64,000 nucleotides of DNA from Chondrus crispus (taxonomy: Eukaryota; Rhodophyta; Florideophyceae; Gigartinales; Gigartinaceae), in NCBI RefSeq assembly GCF_000350225.1, contig NW_005178811.1:236718-300717 (forward strand). The letters run 5' to 3'. This document shows, piece by piece, positions 45,801 to 55,442 of this stretch. The first letter of the stretch is position 1. Each line of letters starts with the position of its first letter. The position numbers and the translations under genes are program-made. The notes under the pieces were generated by a model. That model ran no database searches and was not told where the DNA came from. It was given only the letters and a program-made list of their open reading frames with translations.

Positions 45801-46958
45801 CAGGACAGGTGGGCAGGATGGTCAACGTCGCACAGGCCCCATTGGGGGCTCGATGCAGATCGAAGACGACGATCAATTTTGCACCTCCCATCCCCAAGGA
45901 GAAAAGAAAGATGGCACGGGAAGCAGAAGAAAAATATATATACGCACGACGTCACCAGCAAACAAAAAATGGGCTTTCCGAAGGAAATAGGAGGTTCACT
46001 TGGGGTAGAAAAAAAGTATGAACTCTTTAGCTCAACACACGACAAAGGGGTAGGGTGATTACCGAGAGGCTGGAAAAGGTATGCGGAAGCCTCAGTGGCG
46101 AAAATCTTTCATGATTTTTTCTAGGGACGTCAATGCTGGACATAGTAATGTGTCACGCACGGGCGAGAGGACAAGCCATTTTTCGGCTTGATCCATGACC
46201 GATCCGCTCCGCGAGAGCAGGTCAAGGGAGTTTCGAGGAAGCACTCCAAGCTTCCTAAAAGACCACTGTCTCCATGACTCAAGTACATGCAGACAGACCG
46301 CTTGAGGCGAAGTCGTCCGAAAAATCGGACCGCTTCAGGGACGCAAGGGGAGCCAGTAGTTCTTCGATGAGGGAGCTGAACGGACGAAGGAGCAACTGAG
46401 GTTGCGAACATGGGTGATGTATTGGGGACGACTAAGGGCGTCCAGGGGAACTGAGCCGAACCGGCAACTACAGCAGAGAAGAGTTGTAGGGAGTTGTGGT
46501 ATAGATGCTCATTGTCAGAATGACAGTTTTCGAGGGATTAGGAAACCGAGGGCTGCTCAATGCACGGAAAAGAGGATGAAATCGAGGAATGAAGATGAGG
46601 GAAGTCGCAGGGGACGTCTACAGTGGAGTCAGGGCACGGACCAGAGGACGAGGGAGCCAGGGACTCCGCTCTTCAGGGGGGAACCCTCGGGCTCCGAAAT
46701 AGCTTGACCGGAGACGGACGGCGGGACCATCAGAAAAAAATGCAAAAGAGGAGGAAGTCGGTAAAAAGAGGGGTACGACCGCAATGACGGTACGCAGAAA
46801 AAAGGAGGAGGAAGTCGAAAATAACAGGGGATACGCAGGTGGTTTCTTTTTATCGCCCAAAGTTCGTACGATAAAGTCGCTAGTCGACTGTCATGCGGGT
46901 AGGATGGGAAAAGAAGGACAAGTCGCAAGGAAGTGCTGTGGCCGCCGTCTCAACGAGA
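42893..46958 (+). other. Long 3' internal region of E2 without a defensible gene
   Basis: About 4 kb, purine-rich on the plus strand in many places (gaagaggaag-type tracts). It holds only short frames. It may be 3' untranslated RNA, packaging or regulatory sequence, or decayed extra genes. Confidence 0.5.
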
Positions 46959-47558
46959 CTATGTCCCAACTGATTTTCCCTTTGGAAGGGAGGTGACAAG
47001 CCGAGCTAGAACTCGCAAGTCGTCCAGGGACGCCCCCTGGAGAGCTTCTCCCTCCACACCATGAGCCATGAGAAGGCGATGGTAAACGGCAGCAGTAGAG
47101 GTATTTTCTTTGGGAATTTTAGACGATGGAGGAACCGAGGTAGGGGCGAGGAGCGGACCCTCAGGTGAAGGGGAAGCCGGACGTGGGGTAGCATCCCCGT
47201 TCGACGGAGGTGCTCCTGGGATTGAAATGGTTTCCGTCGAGCAGCTCGCAGGAGGAAGCTCGACGCGCAGAGGAGCCTGAGAATGGGTCAAGCCCACGGG
47301 TGCCGTACATGACGGCAATGGCAAGGTCGGCGTGGCAGTGACGAGCTGCCCCTCGCGTGAAAGAGAATCCGGAAGTGAGGTTGGATTCACGTCCGAGAAA
47401 GAGACGACTCGAAGCGACAAGGTTTCCGCCGAGCTCGTGGGAAGAAGTACGACGCACACAGGGGCCTCAGACGCGAAGGGACGGACCGGTGCAGGAAGAG
47501 GGGAACTTGGAGCAGGAGGTCGAGAGCACATCTCAGGCTCTCGAGGATCCACGTTCAC
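46959..47558 (-). CDS. Pro/Ser-rich frame following the antisense gene of E2
   Basis: A 199-codon frame (SRPPAPSSPLPAPVRPF ... YHRLLMAHGVEGEALQGA) downstream of the antisense gene on the same strand. It has no ATG start (opens with GTG), so it would need splicing or a frame change to be expressed. It might be the C-terminal part of the same protein. Low complexity makes it weak. Confidence 0.25.
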   Translation of the reverse strand: MNVDPREPEMCSRPPAPSSPLPAPVRPFASEAPVCVVLLPTSSAETLSLRVVSFSDVNPTSLPDSLSREGQLVTATPTLPLPSCTAPVGLTHSQAPLRVELPPASCSTETISIPGAPPSNGDATPRPASPSPEGPLLAPTSVPPSSKIPKENTSTAAVYHRLLMAHGVEGEALQGASLDDLRVLARLVTSLPKGKSVGT

Positions 47559-47595
47559 AACAGTGACCGCGTTGGGGATTGGTGGTTGATTTCAG

Positions 47596-48270
47596 AAACG
47601 GCGGCTCATCTGGGCCTCCCAGGCAGAAGAGAGGGAGGAGGACCAGGGGTTGATCCACACGTAGCCGCCGGCAGCTGGATGATTTCTACCAGGGGAAAGA
47701 GAGGGTCGCTGGCGTGAAAAAAAGAGACGAATTTTGTGGAGGAATGCAATCCCACGCTACCGTCTCGATCAGGTCGAGGAGGGCGTCGGCCATTGGAATC
47801 TCGATCCGAGCGAGCACAGCGTCCATGAAGCGCAGGGATAGGGAAGAGCGACCGCACGGGGAGGAGTGACGTAGGATGGAGGTGGGTATTGCGATGCGGG
47901 TGCGCCAATCAAAGGTGTGAATGGCCTGCAAAGGGAGGTTACCGGGCAACATGCCCGCGTCGTCGGCAAAATTATTTTCGATGCCTTCAAAGTCGCGGAT
48001 GCCTACAGAGGAGAACCATTTAGCAGAAGCGAACAGGGATGCGTTATCGCGCATGGTTTTGTTCTGCAGCTCCTCGAGCGAAGGATGACGGCGGGCTACC
48101 GAAGAGGAATGGTAGCCCGGATGGAAGGCCGGTTCGGTAGGGTTGGTAACAGGGGATAGACGGAGTATGGAAGGAAGACTCCGGGGCACTTCGGACTTGC
48201 GAGAAAAGCCCACACCCGGACGTTTACGAGTGGCACTATCGTCCGAGTGTTCCGACGGAGAAGCAAGCAT
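47596..48270 (-). CDS. Antisense gene of E2 (conserved with E3)
   Basis: Starts with ATG at 48270 (MLASPSEHSDDSATRKR), 126 bp from the 3' LTR, and is read away from it, opposite to gag-pol. The first frame runs 194 codons to 47686. Coding-like text continues in another frame (GYVWINPWSSSLSSAWEAQ to a TGA at about 47596) past a T7 run, suggesting one frame change. Residues 73-134 (MRDNASLFASAKWF...GIRDFEG...AGMLPGNLPLQAIHTFDW...SILR) align with the antisense protein of E3 (LYDDALLFERAPFM...GLRDAEL...TGELPGGLSVAAVGSRDF...ALLR), with about 22 identities in 61. No known domain is recognised. Function unknown. Confidence 0.6.
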
Positions 48271-48382
48271 GGTATTTTCGTCTTACCCTTGCCAGAACGC
48301 CGCCCAGAGTGATTGACGGTTGGGAAACACGGTACGGGACGGCAGGAGATTATACGATGGCTTGGCGCTGTACAAGGGCGCT

Positions 48383-48395
48383 CAGAAGGGGGATA
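48383..48395 (+). other. Polypurine tract of E2
   Basis: AGAAGGGGGA lies immediately before the 3' LTR, the expected plus-strand primer. Confidence 0.8.
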
Positions 48396-49277
48396 TGTAG
48401 TGCAATAATGGGCTCTACATGGGGGTGGAACGAAAGGAAAATAATTGGATATGACAAGTAGTCCGGGTTGGGGGACACACGTGTGAATAATTGCACAGTT
48501 TAAGTTTTAATTATTTTTTTTGTTAATTAGTTAGCATTCATTTTGCTGACATTAGATTAGATCTAGGATCTAGCGCCGCGAGCTACTGTAGTGGCTCCGG
48601 CTGGGCGATATATACCTTAGCCCTCTGACCACCAAGTCAGTAAAGGTAACCCGAGTCGCCGGAGTTATATCGCGCCTTCGTCGAAGACCGCTTCCGTTCA
48701 CGCGACGCGCTTCACTTCTACGCTGCTAACGACATCCTCTATTGCTCGGGGTCCCATTCCTTTTTCGTATCCTTTTACCTTTTCTATCTCTAATTCCTAT
48801 CCTCTTCTATCTCTACCTCTATTTTTCCCTTAATTGTGTTCGTTCCATTGGAGTCGGTCGCGACAGATCCGGTGTTGGTGTTTTGCCATCCGGCTGCACG
48901 TAGGTCGTAGCGCTGCTACAGTGTCCTTTTCCGTCGGAAGGCTGTTGTAACGACGCCTCCGTCGAAGGTCTTACTGTATAAGACAGAGTTGGTATCACCT
49001 ACCGTGATCGCGATCGCGCTGGTGAGGGTGTTTTTAGCCATCCGGCAACACGTCGGTAGTAGCGTTGCTACACGGGTACGATCCCGTCGGGTAGTGCTGA
49101 ACAAGCCCCGTCGGAGTTGAGCTACCATGGGCCGCAAGCCCACACAAGGGGAAAGGGAGTCTTGAACGCTCCGTAGCGCGTGCCATCGGCAGTGGTTGTT
49201 TCTGGTGCTGTTTTTCTTCTTTTTGTTTGACTGTCTGTCTGACTGTTTTCGCGGCCTGCCAGGCACATTGCACTACA
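48396..49277 (+). repeat. 3' LTR of E2
   Basis: 882 bp, same termini and layout as the 5' LTR. Differences are scattered point changes and small indels. Confidence 0.95.
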
Positions 49278-49282
49278 TTGCC
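49278..49282. other. Target site duplication TTGCC (right copy of E2)
   Basis: Matches 35079-35083 exactly, proving that the two LTRs bound one insertion. Confidence 0.9.
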
Positions 49283-49464
49283 CCCGTACCAACCCACTCG
49301 TTCTCATCACTCCTGAATGAACCCCTTTGCAGTGCCTGCGTCACACCCTCATCCTGACCATACTGTTGGTGGCGCACGTTTTTTTCTCTCTCCCTGTGAC
49401 AAGTCATTTCCGTGTGTCTCCAAAAGGCATATACAACGGACGAGGCTGGACAGCTGATATATTG

Positions 49465-50544
49465 ATAAATGTAGTGCAATGCGCCTGTCAGGCAGAGACC
49501 GCGGTGCGATGGTCCAGCAAAAACAACAACAGCAACAAAAAGAACAACTGCCGACGGCACAGCGCTACGGAGTGTCTGACTCTCCCTTCTCCGTTGAAAC
49601 GAGCTTGCGACTCGTAGTAGCTCAGATCCCTGATAGGGGGGCACAGAGAAACGGCCCGGCCCGGGATCGTTGTGGTAGAGACTTGCGAAGAGAACTTCTC
49701 GACGAGTGTAGGGTGGGGCGTGTACGTAGGTACCCCGGTTCCACTGGGTTGTAAGGCTAATGCTGGTTGAGTTTCTTCGACACCTTGTGACGCGACAAAG
49801 CCTTCGACGGGGGCGTCGCAACGCAGCCCGACGAGATGAAATGAAAGTAGCAGAGCTACGCCAACTGTGCCGCCCGATGGCCCCAAACACCTTCACCGGT
49901 TCGGTTGCAGCCGACTCGGCTGGTGCCATCGGCCTCGGAGGCGGATGGCACCAACACTGGCTTGTACACACGACAAAGCACTTCGAGGGAGACGTCGTCG
50001 CAACAGTGTCCGTCGGGAAATAGGTCACAGTAGCAGCGCTACGTCAACTCTGCCGCCCGATGGCCAAGACACCTACGCCGGTTCGGTCGCAACCAATACT
50101 GATGGTACTAACACAAGATAAGGGAAATAGGTAGATTTAGAGATAGAAAAGGATAGGGAAATAAAGTAAAAGGAAAGGGAACCCCCGAGCGCAAAGGATA
50201 AAGTAATCTGTAGAAAAAGGAAATGTCTTGTGAAAGACGGACTTCGACCAAGGCGATATCAGACTCTGGCAACTCGGGTTACCTTTACTGACTTGGTGGT
50301 CAGCGGGGTATGGTATATATCGCCCCGCCGGAGCCACTACAGTAGCTCGCGGCGCTAGGTCCTAGATCTAATCTAATGTCAGCAAATTTAATGCCAACTA
50401 ATTAACTAAATAAAATAAAATAATTAAAAATTAAAACTGTGCAATTATTCACACATGTGTCCCCCAACCCGGACTACTTGTCATATCCAATTATTTTCCT
50501 TTCACTTCACCCCCCCGTAGAGCCCTGTATTGCACTACTATAAA
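49465..50544 (-). mobile_element. Solo LTR of the E1/E2 family with ATAAA target duplication
   Basis: The LTR itself is 49470-50539 (1,070 bp), collinear with the E1 LTR. It is flanked by ATAAA at 49465-49469 and 50540-50544. The terminal base is T instead of A (ttgcactact), a point change at the tip. A solo LTR forms by recombination between the two LTRs of a full element. Confidence 0.9.
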
Positions 50545-50715
50545 CGCCTTAAGGTAATCGTTCTCTTTCTTTACTCTTTTCAATTCCCGTACCATTTGCA
50601 CAACCGTACTCGTAGTACGACTGACTGTGCCGTATAGCAAATAAATCAATCCACTCACTGTGAACGCCACGCTCAAGTCACAGTTTTCTCGAATGAAGTC
50701 AGAAAGGCCTCCCAC
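50545..50715 (-). CDS. Possible small membrane protein interrupted by the solo LTR
   Basis: The minus-strand frame reads GGLSDFIRENCDLSVAFTVS, then GLIYLLYG, a likely membrane segment, and VVQMVRELKRVKKENDYLK, a likely coiled coil, and then meets the solo LTR. No ATG opens the frame. A cag acceptor-like site lies about 25 bp upstream, so this may be a terminal exon. Across the LTR (below 49465) the frame could continue about 20 codons before a stop. Unrecognised. Confidence 0.3.
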
Positions 50716-51186
50716 TGTAGCGATGTCCTGTATGTAGAGAGTGAGCGTCCTTGGAGTTCATAAGTGATCCTCCCTACGACGCTTCTGCCGTACCGCCACC
50801 TTGATACGGCTTGAGTTCTTCGATAAATTAGTAACGTGCCCCCTCTCTACAGTGTTCTCCCGCTTAATGCAGACTGCGCTGACTCCATACCCTCGAAAGC
50901 GGCATACAAACCTTATCGAGCATGAATAAAGCGGCGCTCTACACATTGAATGACCAATATACTCCATAATGCATACGTGCATCCACAATCCCATTTGCAA
51001 CATGTGTTCAATTATATTTTGAGCATATGTCTCCAACATGTATCGTATTTTTGAATTTTGAAATGCGAAGTATCAAGTTCGCCATCCAACTTGTACGCTT
51101 ACATCTCCTAACTGAATCGCTGGCCCTCCTTGCGCCCCTTTCCCACTTTCTGTCCAATACAAACCCTCCCCCAGCGCTCACACAAA
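50716..51186. other. No supportable gene
   Basis: Short frames only between the interrupted frame and the pogo-like fragment. Confidence 0.4.
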
Positions 51187-51390
51187 ATGAGCTATGCACT
51201 TATTGTACACAAAAAGAAGCTCATAATTGCTGAACATCACCGTAGGTGTGAAAGAAAAGATCCCATCACTCAGAAGGCACTCACAGAACAGGAAAAAGCA
51301 TGTCTCGGGCTTGCAAAAGACCCAAACCAAGCCGCTCTTTCTCGACGTCTTATGAAATCGTTGAAGAACACTGCTGGTCCCCCTAGTGCC
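51187..51390 (+). pseudogene. N-terminus of a second pogo-like transposase, cut by E3
   Basis: Opens with ATG (MSYALIVHKKKLIIAEHHRR) and continues QKALTEQEKACLGLAKDPNQ AALSRRLMKSLKN, the same helix-turn-helix layout as the pogo-like remnant at 19734 (LQKQQIVDEKERR...LAAWACKTF...PPSQSSMSRLLRN). After 68 codons it runs straight into the E3 LTR. The rest of the gene is not visible to the right of E3 at 63026. Confidence 0.5.
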
Positions 51391-52021
51391 TGTCGTGCAC
51401 TGAGGGGGAAGGGGTGGGATCCCCCTCTGGCAGAGCGCGCGCGTTCGGGGGCGCGTGTAGGGGGTTCTCGGGAGACCACCCGTAAGGGACCGGTACGGGG
51501 CCGGGCGCGAAGCGCAGTAGGGAAAGTAAGGGAAAAAGAGGCAAAACAGAGCCCAGGAGGGGCGGAGCGGTAGGGACAGCTGTCGCGCGGAGAGCCGGGC
51601 GTGGCGGGACGACGCGCGCGGTAGAGACAGGAGGGAATCGGGACGTAGATGGCTCGCAGGGTACCGTCGTGGGACGGGGACCGACGCGAGGCTACGACTC
51701 CGTTCCAGAAACCCGAGTTGTAGACCCAAAGCTTCGTACGGATTTACTTAGGGTCGGACGTCGGCTATATACTAGCCGACGTCGGAGCTATAATTAATTA
51801 AACTAAAAGAAACTAAATTAAAACGACGGCGGCGACGACCGGAGAAACTCCCCTTGGGGAGGTATGACAACCACTACACGTGGGGGGGTGACACCTGGAC
51901 ACAGGGGCCTTGACGCCTGGTTACACGTGGCGCGTGGTACACGTGTGTCCCGGAGAAGGAGTCGTGCTGGCCGGGGACAGGTGTCCCCTGGGAAAAGGAA
52001 AAGGTGGGTCAGTGCACTACA
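51391..52021 (-). repeat. 3' LTR of E3
   Basis: 631 bp, nearly identical to the 5' copy. The TATA palindrome is at 51757-51783. Transcription in the plus direction from here would read the antisense gene. Confidence 0.95.
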
Positions 52022-52034
52022 TAGCCCCCCGCTT
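52022..52034 (-). other. Polypurine tract of E3
   Basis: On the minus strand AAGCGGGGGGCTA immediately precedes the 3' LTR. A diverged second copy of this junction (gtagcccccccttata, then a similar gcgagccctg...ccgccgg block) lies at about 52577-52690, so the LTR-proximal segment is duplicated. Confidence 0.65.
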
Positions 52035-52224
52035 AGAATAGAGCGTCCTCGCGAACCCTGGTTACGGCGACTGGTGGACCGCCGGTGGTCTGGCACGGGA
52101 CATTGCCTTGTCCGGAATTATGAGGGGGGGGGCGGGCCCCTGCCAGCCGCGATGTCCACTTCTTCACGCCACGCGCACTTCTTCGTACCAGCACGCGTAC
52201 CTGTCCGCCTGGACGAGCGCGATG

Positions 52225-52395
52225 TCCTCCGCTGCCCCCTTCCTCGCGCCAAAGAGCGCGGTGTTCTCCGATACCTGTCCTTCCTCGCGCCAACGAGCGC
52301 GGTGTTCTCCGATACCTGTCCTTCCTCGCGCCAACGAGCGCGGTGTTCTCCCACGCCCTTCCTCACGCCAACGAGCGCGGTTTTCCGCGGCCTCC
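52225..52395. repeat. Tandem repeat of about 41 bp, four copies
   Basis: Copies of a unit built on cttcctcgcgccaacgagcgcggtgttctc (given in part) lie between the LTR and the antisense gene. The last two are shortened and diverged. Confidence 0.85.
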
Positions 52396-52932
52396 GGGTC
52401 GTGGGGAATACGATGGTAACGGATACGCGAACGGCGCGGGGAGGGACACGGCCAGCGCACGCCCCCGGGGGGGCCGTGGTTCGAGCCCGGGTGGCCCCTT
52501 CGAGGACAGGTGTCCCGGCGGAGGGCAGGTGTCCCGTAACAGGGGGCGGCAGTCCGGGCCTTACATATGTACCGTAGCCCCCCCCTTATACTCGGGCGTC
52601 GCGAGCCCTGACTGTGGCGGTTCGTGTACCGCCGGGGGACTCGACGATCCCCCGCCAGCCATGATCGGGGGCGGAACGTAGGTGGCTGAGGGCAACGGTA
52701 TTCGTGGGTCCCCCTGAAGTAGGTCGGCGCCCAGGGCCACACCGCAGCAGCTCACCTTCTGTGCCCCTTCCCCCCTTTCGTTTTGTGACAACTCCTCCTT
52801 TCGACGCGCGAACGCGGAGCCCACGATACGCAAGGTACGCCGTACCAGTCTCTTACCTTCGTGGCGCCGACGTGATAGAGGTCCGCGGCGGTGGCATCCC
52901 CGAGCGAACGCGTACCGTCCCGCCTCCCCGAG

Positions 52933-54471
52933 ATGCACGCGCCGATGTACCCCCCCGGGGGAGTCTCGGCCCTCGAGGGCGAGCTGTGGCCCCGACCACG
53001 AGACTTATGGGGTCGGAACTTGTACGACGATGCGCTACTCTTCGAGCGAGCCCCTTTTATGGCGCCGGATGGTTTACGCGACGCGGAATTGATCCGTGCG
53101 TACGCGACGTCTACTGGGGAACTCCCTGGGGGTTTGAGCGTGGCAGCCGTCGGCTCTCGCGACTTCACGCGCCGCCTGGTCGTGGAGCCGGCTTTGTTAC
53201 GTCCGGAATTCAGACGGGTGAACACGGAGACCCGTGTGGCCTTCGTGGAATTAATTCGCCAACGTATACGCCGTACCCCCTGTAACAGGCTCGTCCCTCG
53301 GGCTTGGAACCTGGACACCTGGGCGTATCGGGCGGATGGGGACCGGGGGTACGTTGCGAATCTGAAACGAATATTTGATGAACTCCGCATCCGGGAGGAA
53401 GAACCCTCGGTGGCCATGATGGCCTGGGACCGACCTCTGTTGCCGGAGGACTTCGCTCGATCCCCAGATCGGAGGCGCGACCCCGCGATGCATGCCAAGC
53501 TCAAGTTTGAGCGACGCATGCGTAATCGGATGGGGGTGTTCGTCGCATACGAATGGGTGGAGGTAAAGACATTCGAGCGGACGGTGTTGAGCACGCGGTA
53601 TCCTGAGATACCGGCGTGGTTTGCGCAGTACGAAGTCGCTGCGGACTTCATTGCGGAAATTCCCCCGTGCGTGGTGTACTTTGGACTGAGTCTCACGGAG
53701 GACCCTCAGTCCGCACGCTGGATGGTTTTTCTCAGCGAGTGGCTCGCCTTAGTTGCGGGGCGGTTCTTGAAGTACGCCCACGAGGGGCGGTTATTCATCC
53801 TCCCGACCATGGTCGTGGAGTGGTTGCACCGGCTGGACTTGACGCGCATCCTGGGTAGCACAGAAGCACAGCGACAGTTACGGGTCCTCCTGGCTCTCCA
53901 CGGGGACATCGACTGGTCGCGCGTCCCTTACGCTCAGGGCCATCACTTCGACAACCCCCGGAGCACGCACTACTCCCCTGGGAGACAGCATGACGCGGGC
54001 CGCCCGGACCGTGGGAACTGGGTTCGGCTCGAGAGCGGAACGCTTCGCCTGGACCAACCGGAATTACTGAGGGGAGGGGAAGGGGTTGCCGAAGGAGGCG
54101 GCGGAGGGGGACGTTCCGGAGAAGTCCGGTTCGCGGAGCGAGAGGGCGAGGGTCGGCGCGTCCGGCGTCGCGGCGTCGGTTTTGGGAAGGGTACTGAGGA
54201 CCCCCGCCCGAGGGGGGTGGAGCGACGCGATACAGCAACGATGACGGACGCCGAGCTGCGCGGTTGGCTGAAGGATCCGCAATGGCGAGAACAGCTACAT
54301 CGTCTGCTCGCGGAGGGGACGTCGGAGCCGAGCGAGGTCGCGGCCGGTGAGCCCGCGGGGGACGCGCTCGCGGCCTCCTCGTCGCCGGTGCGAGGCGACC
54401 ACGCTGTGAGGACCCCGACGGCGGTCGCCTCCGGAGGGCTCGTGCCGCACGAGGGGGGACGCGACGCGTAA
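52933..54471 (+). CDS. Antisense gene of E3, 512-residue protein of unknown function
   Basis: The open frame begins after a TAG at about 52873; the first ATG is at 52933 (MHAPMYPPGGVSALEGELW), and it runs uninterrupted to 54469-54471. It lies inside E3 between pol and the 3' LTR but on the opposite strand, convergent with pol. Residues about 30-90 align with the antisense protein of E2 (DDALLFERAPF / DNASLFASAKWF, GLRDAEL / GIRDFEG, GELPGGL / GMLPGNL). The middle is compact and globular-looking, with many aromatic residues (YEWVEVKTFERTVLS, FIAEIPPCVVYFGLSL, WMVFLSEWLALVAGRFLKY). The C-terminal third is Gly/Arg/Glu-rich and probably disordered. I recognise no domain. A 512-codon frame is not a mirror of any opposite-strand gene here. 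It may be driven backwards from the 3' LTR. Confidence 0.7.
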   Translation: MHAPMYPPGGVSALEGELWPRPRDLWGRNLYDDALLFERAPFMAPDGLRDAELIRAYATSTGELPGGLSVAAVGSRDFTRRLVVEPALLRPEFRRVNTETRVAFVELIRQRIRRTPCNRLVPRAWNLDTWAYRADGDRGYVANLKRIFDELRIREEEPSVAMMAWDRPLLPEDFARSPDRRRDPAMHAKLKFERRMRNRMGVFVAYEWVEVKTFERTVLSTRYPEIPAWFAQYEVAADFIAEIPPCVVYFGLSLTEDPQSARWMVFLSEWLALVAGRFLKYAHEGRLFILPTMVVEWLHRLDLTRILGSTEAQRQLRVLLALHGDIDWSRVPYAQGHHFDNPRSTHYSPGRQHDAGRPDRGNWVRLESGTLRLDQPELLRGGEGVAEGGGGGGRSGEVRFAEREGEGRRVRRRGVGFGKGTEDPRPRGVERRDTATMTDAELRGWLKDPQWREQLHRLLAEGTSEPSEVAAGEPAGDALAASSSPVRGDHAVRTPTAVASGGLVPHEGGRDA

Positions 54472-55442
54472 GGTCGGTGTTACCGCGCGTAGCAGCGTGC
54501 CGGAGACGATCGGCGATTATCGCAGTGCGGCCGGTAGTCTCGCCCAAGGCGAGGGAGTATACGACATGAAGTCGGAAGTAGGGTCGCGGCGCGCGGCGGT
54601 GAGGGCGGACCGTCAGCGACAGCGCAGCGCGGAAGGTAATTCTCGTCGAGGGCGAGGGAATAAAACGACACGAAGTCGGAAGTAGGGTCGCAGCGCGCGG
54701 CGGTGAGGGCGGACCGTCAGCGACAGCGCAGCGCGGAAGGTAATTCTCGTCGAGGGCGAGGGAATAAAACGACACGAAGTCGGGAGTAGGGACGCGGCGT
54801 CACTTCGTAGAGGGGGCCACCGGTAGACGAGGGAAGTGGTTCTGGGTTCCCTCCCGAAGACAGCGTCTTCTTCAAGCGAGCACCAATTTTTCTTCTCCCT
54901 CGTGCGGGTCGAGGCCCGGGACATGCTATGCTGAAGGGCATAGCGGTCGCGGTCGCCGCGTACGAGATGGTCCCGTACGGGGAGAGGACGCGGCAAAGCG
55001 CGCGAACGGAACGACGCACATGTCGGGCTGGTGGCTCGGTCCTGAGGCGGGAGCGGATCGTTGCCGACGGACGCGTGAGACCGGGGTGGATACCACAGTT
55101 GCTTGACGTGGGAGGGGAGCGTCTTTCTCTCCCTCCGCAGGGGGTGGTGACCCGCGAGGGCGTGGGGAGAGGGAGCGACTACTGTACTGCAGGGCGAGAC
55201 ACCGTCAACCGCTCCCGGAAGGGACGGGTCGGTGTCTGTTCTCGCCCGGGAGTGGGCCTCCCCAACCAAAAAATGAAAAATCAAACCATTCCCAAAAAAT
55301 CAAAAAATCAAATACGACAGGTGGGCGGCGTTGACTGGCTAGGGCGTCCGGCGGCGGTCCGCGTCGACGCGTCGCGTGTTTCCAGGGGCTCCACAGTAGG
55401 CTATCGTACCTCAACCGAGGTGCTGGGGCGCGATCCATCCCT
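54472..55442. other. Spacer between the convergent pol and antisense gene of E3
   Basis: No gene seen. It contains the tandem repeat at 54549-54800 and an A-rich patch (aaaaaatgaaaaatcaaacc region near 55270). Both transcripts would need to end here. Confidence 0.5.
54549..54800. repeat. Tandem repeat, about 104-bp unit, 2.4 copies
   Basis: Units start at 54549, 54652 and 54756 (gcgaggga...), each with gaagtcggaagtaggg and gcgcgcggcggtgagggcgg blocks. Copies one and two are nearly identical; the third is partial. Confidence 0.9.

Larger units (their letters stand above)
35084..49277 (+). mobile_element. E2: complete but decayed Ty3/gypsy chromodomain retrotransposon, 14.2 kb
   Basis: Order: 5' LTR, tRNA-Tyr-type primer site, gag, -1 frameshift site, pol (protease, RT, RNase H, integrase, chromodomain), a long 3' internal region with a gene on the opposite strand, polypurine tract, 3' LTR. 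The LTRs differ by roughly 4% by eye and the 5-bp target duplication is perfect. Gag carries three in-frame stops and one frameshift, and pol at least four frameshifts and one stop, so the copy cannot be autonomous. Confidence 0.95.

Noticed and set aside
43068..46860. Many frames of 60-125 codons on both strands inside E2
   Set aside because: Purine/pyrimidine-biased sequence keeps frames open by chance; none has motifs or a counterpart in E3.
51864..52742. Overlapping Arg/Pro-rich frames on both strands between the E3 LTR and the antisense gene
   Set aside because: They follow the 41-bp tandem repeats and GC-rich sequence and share nothing between elements.
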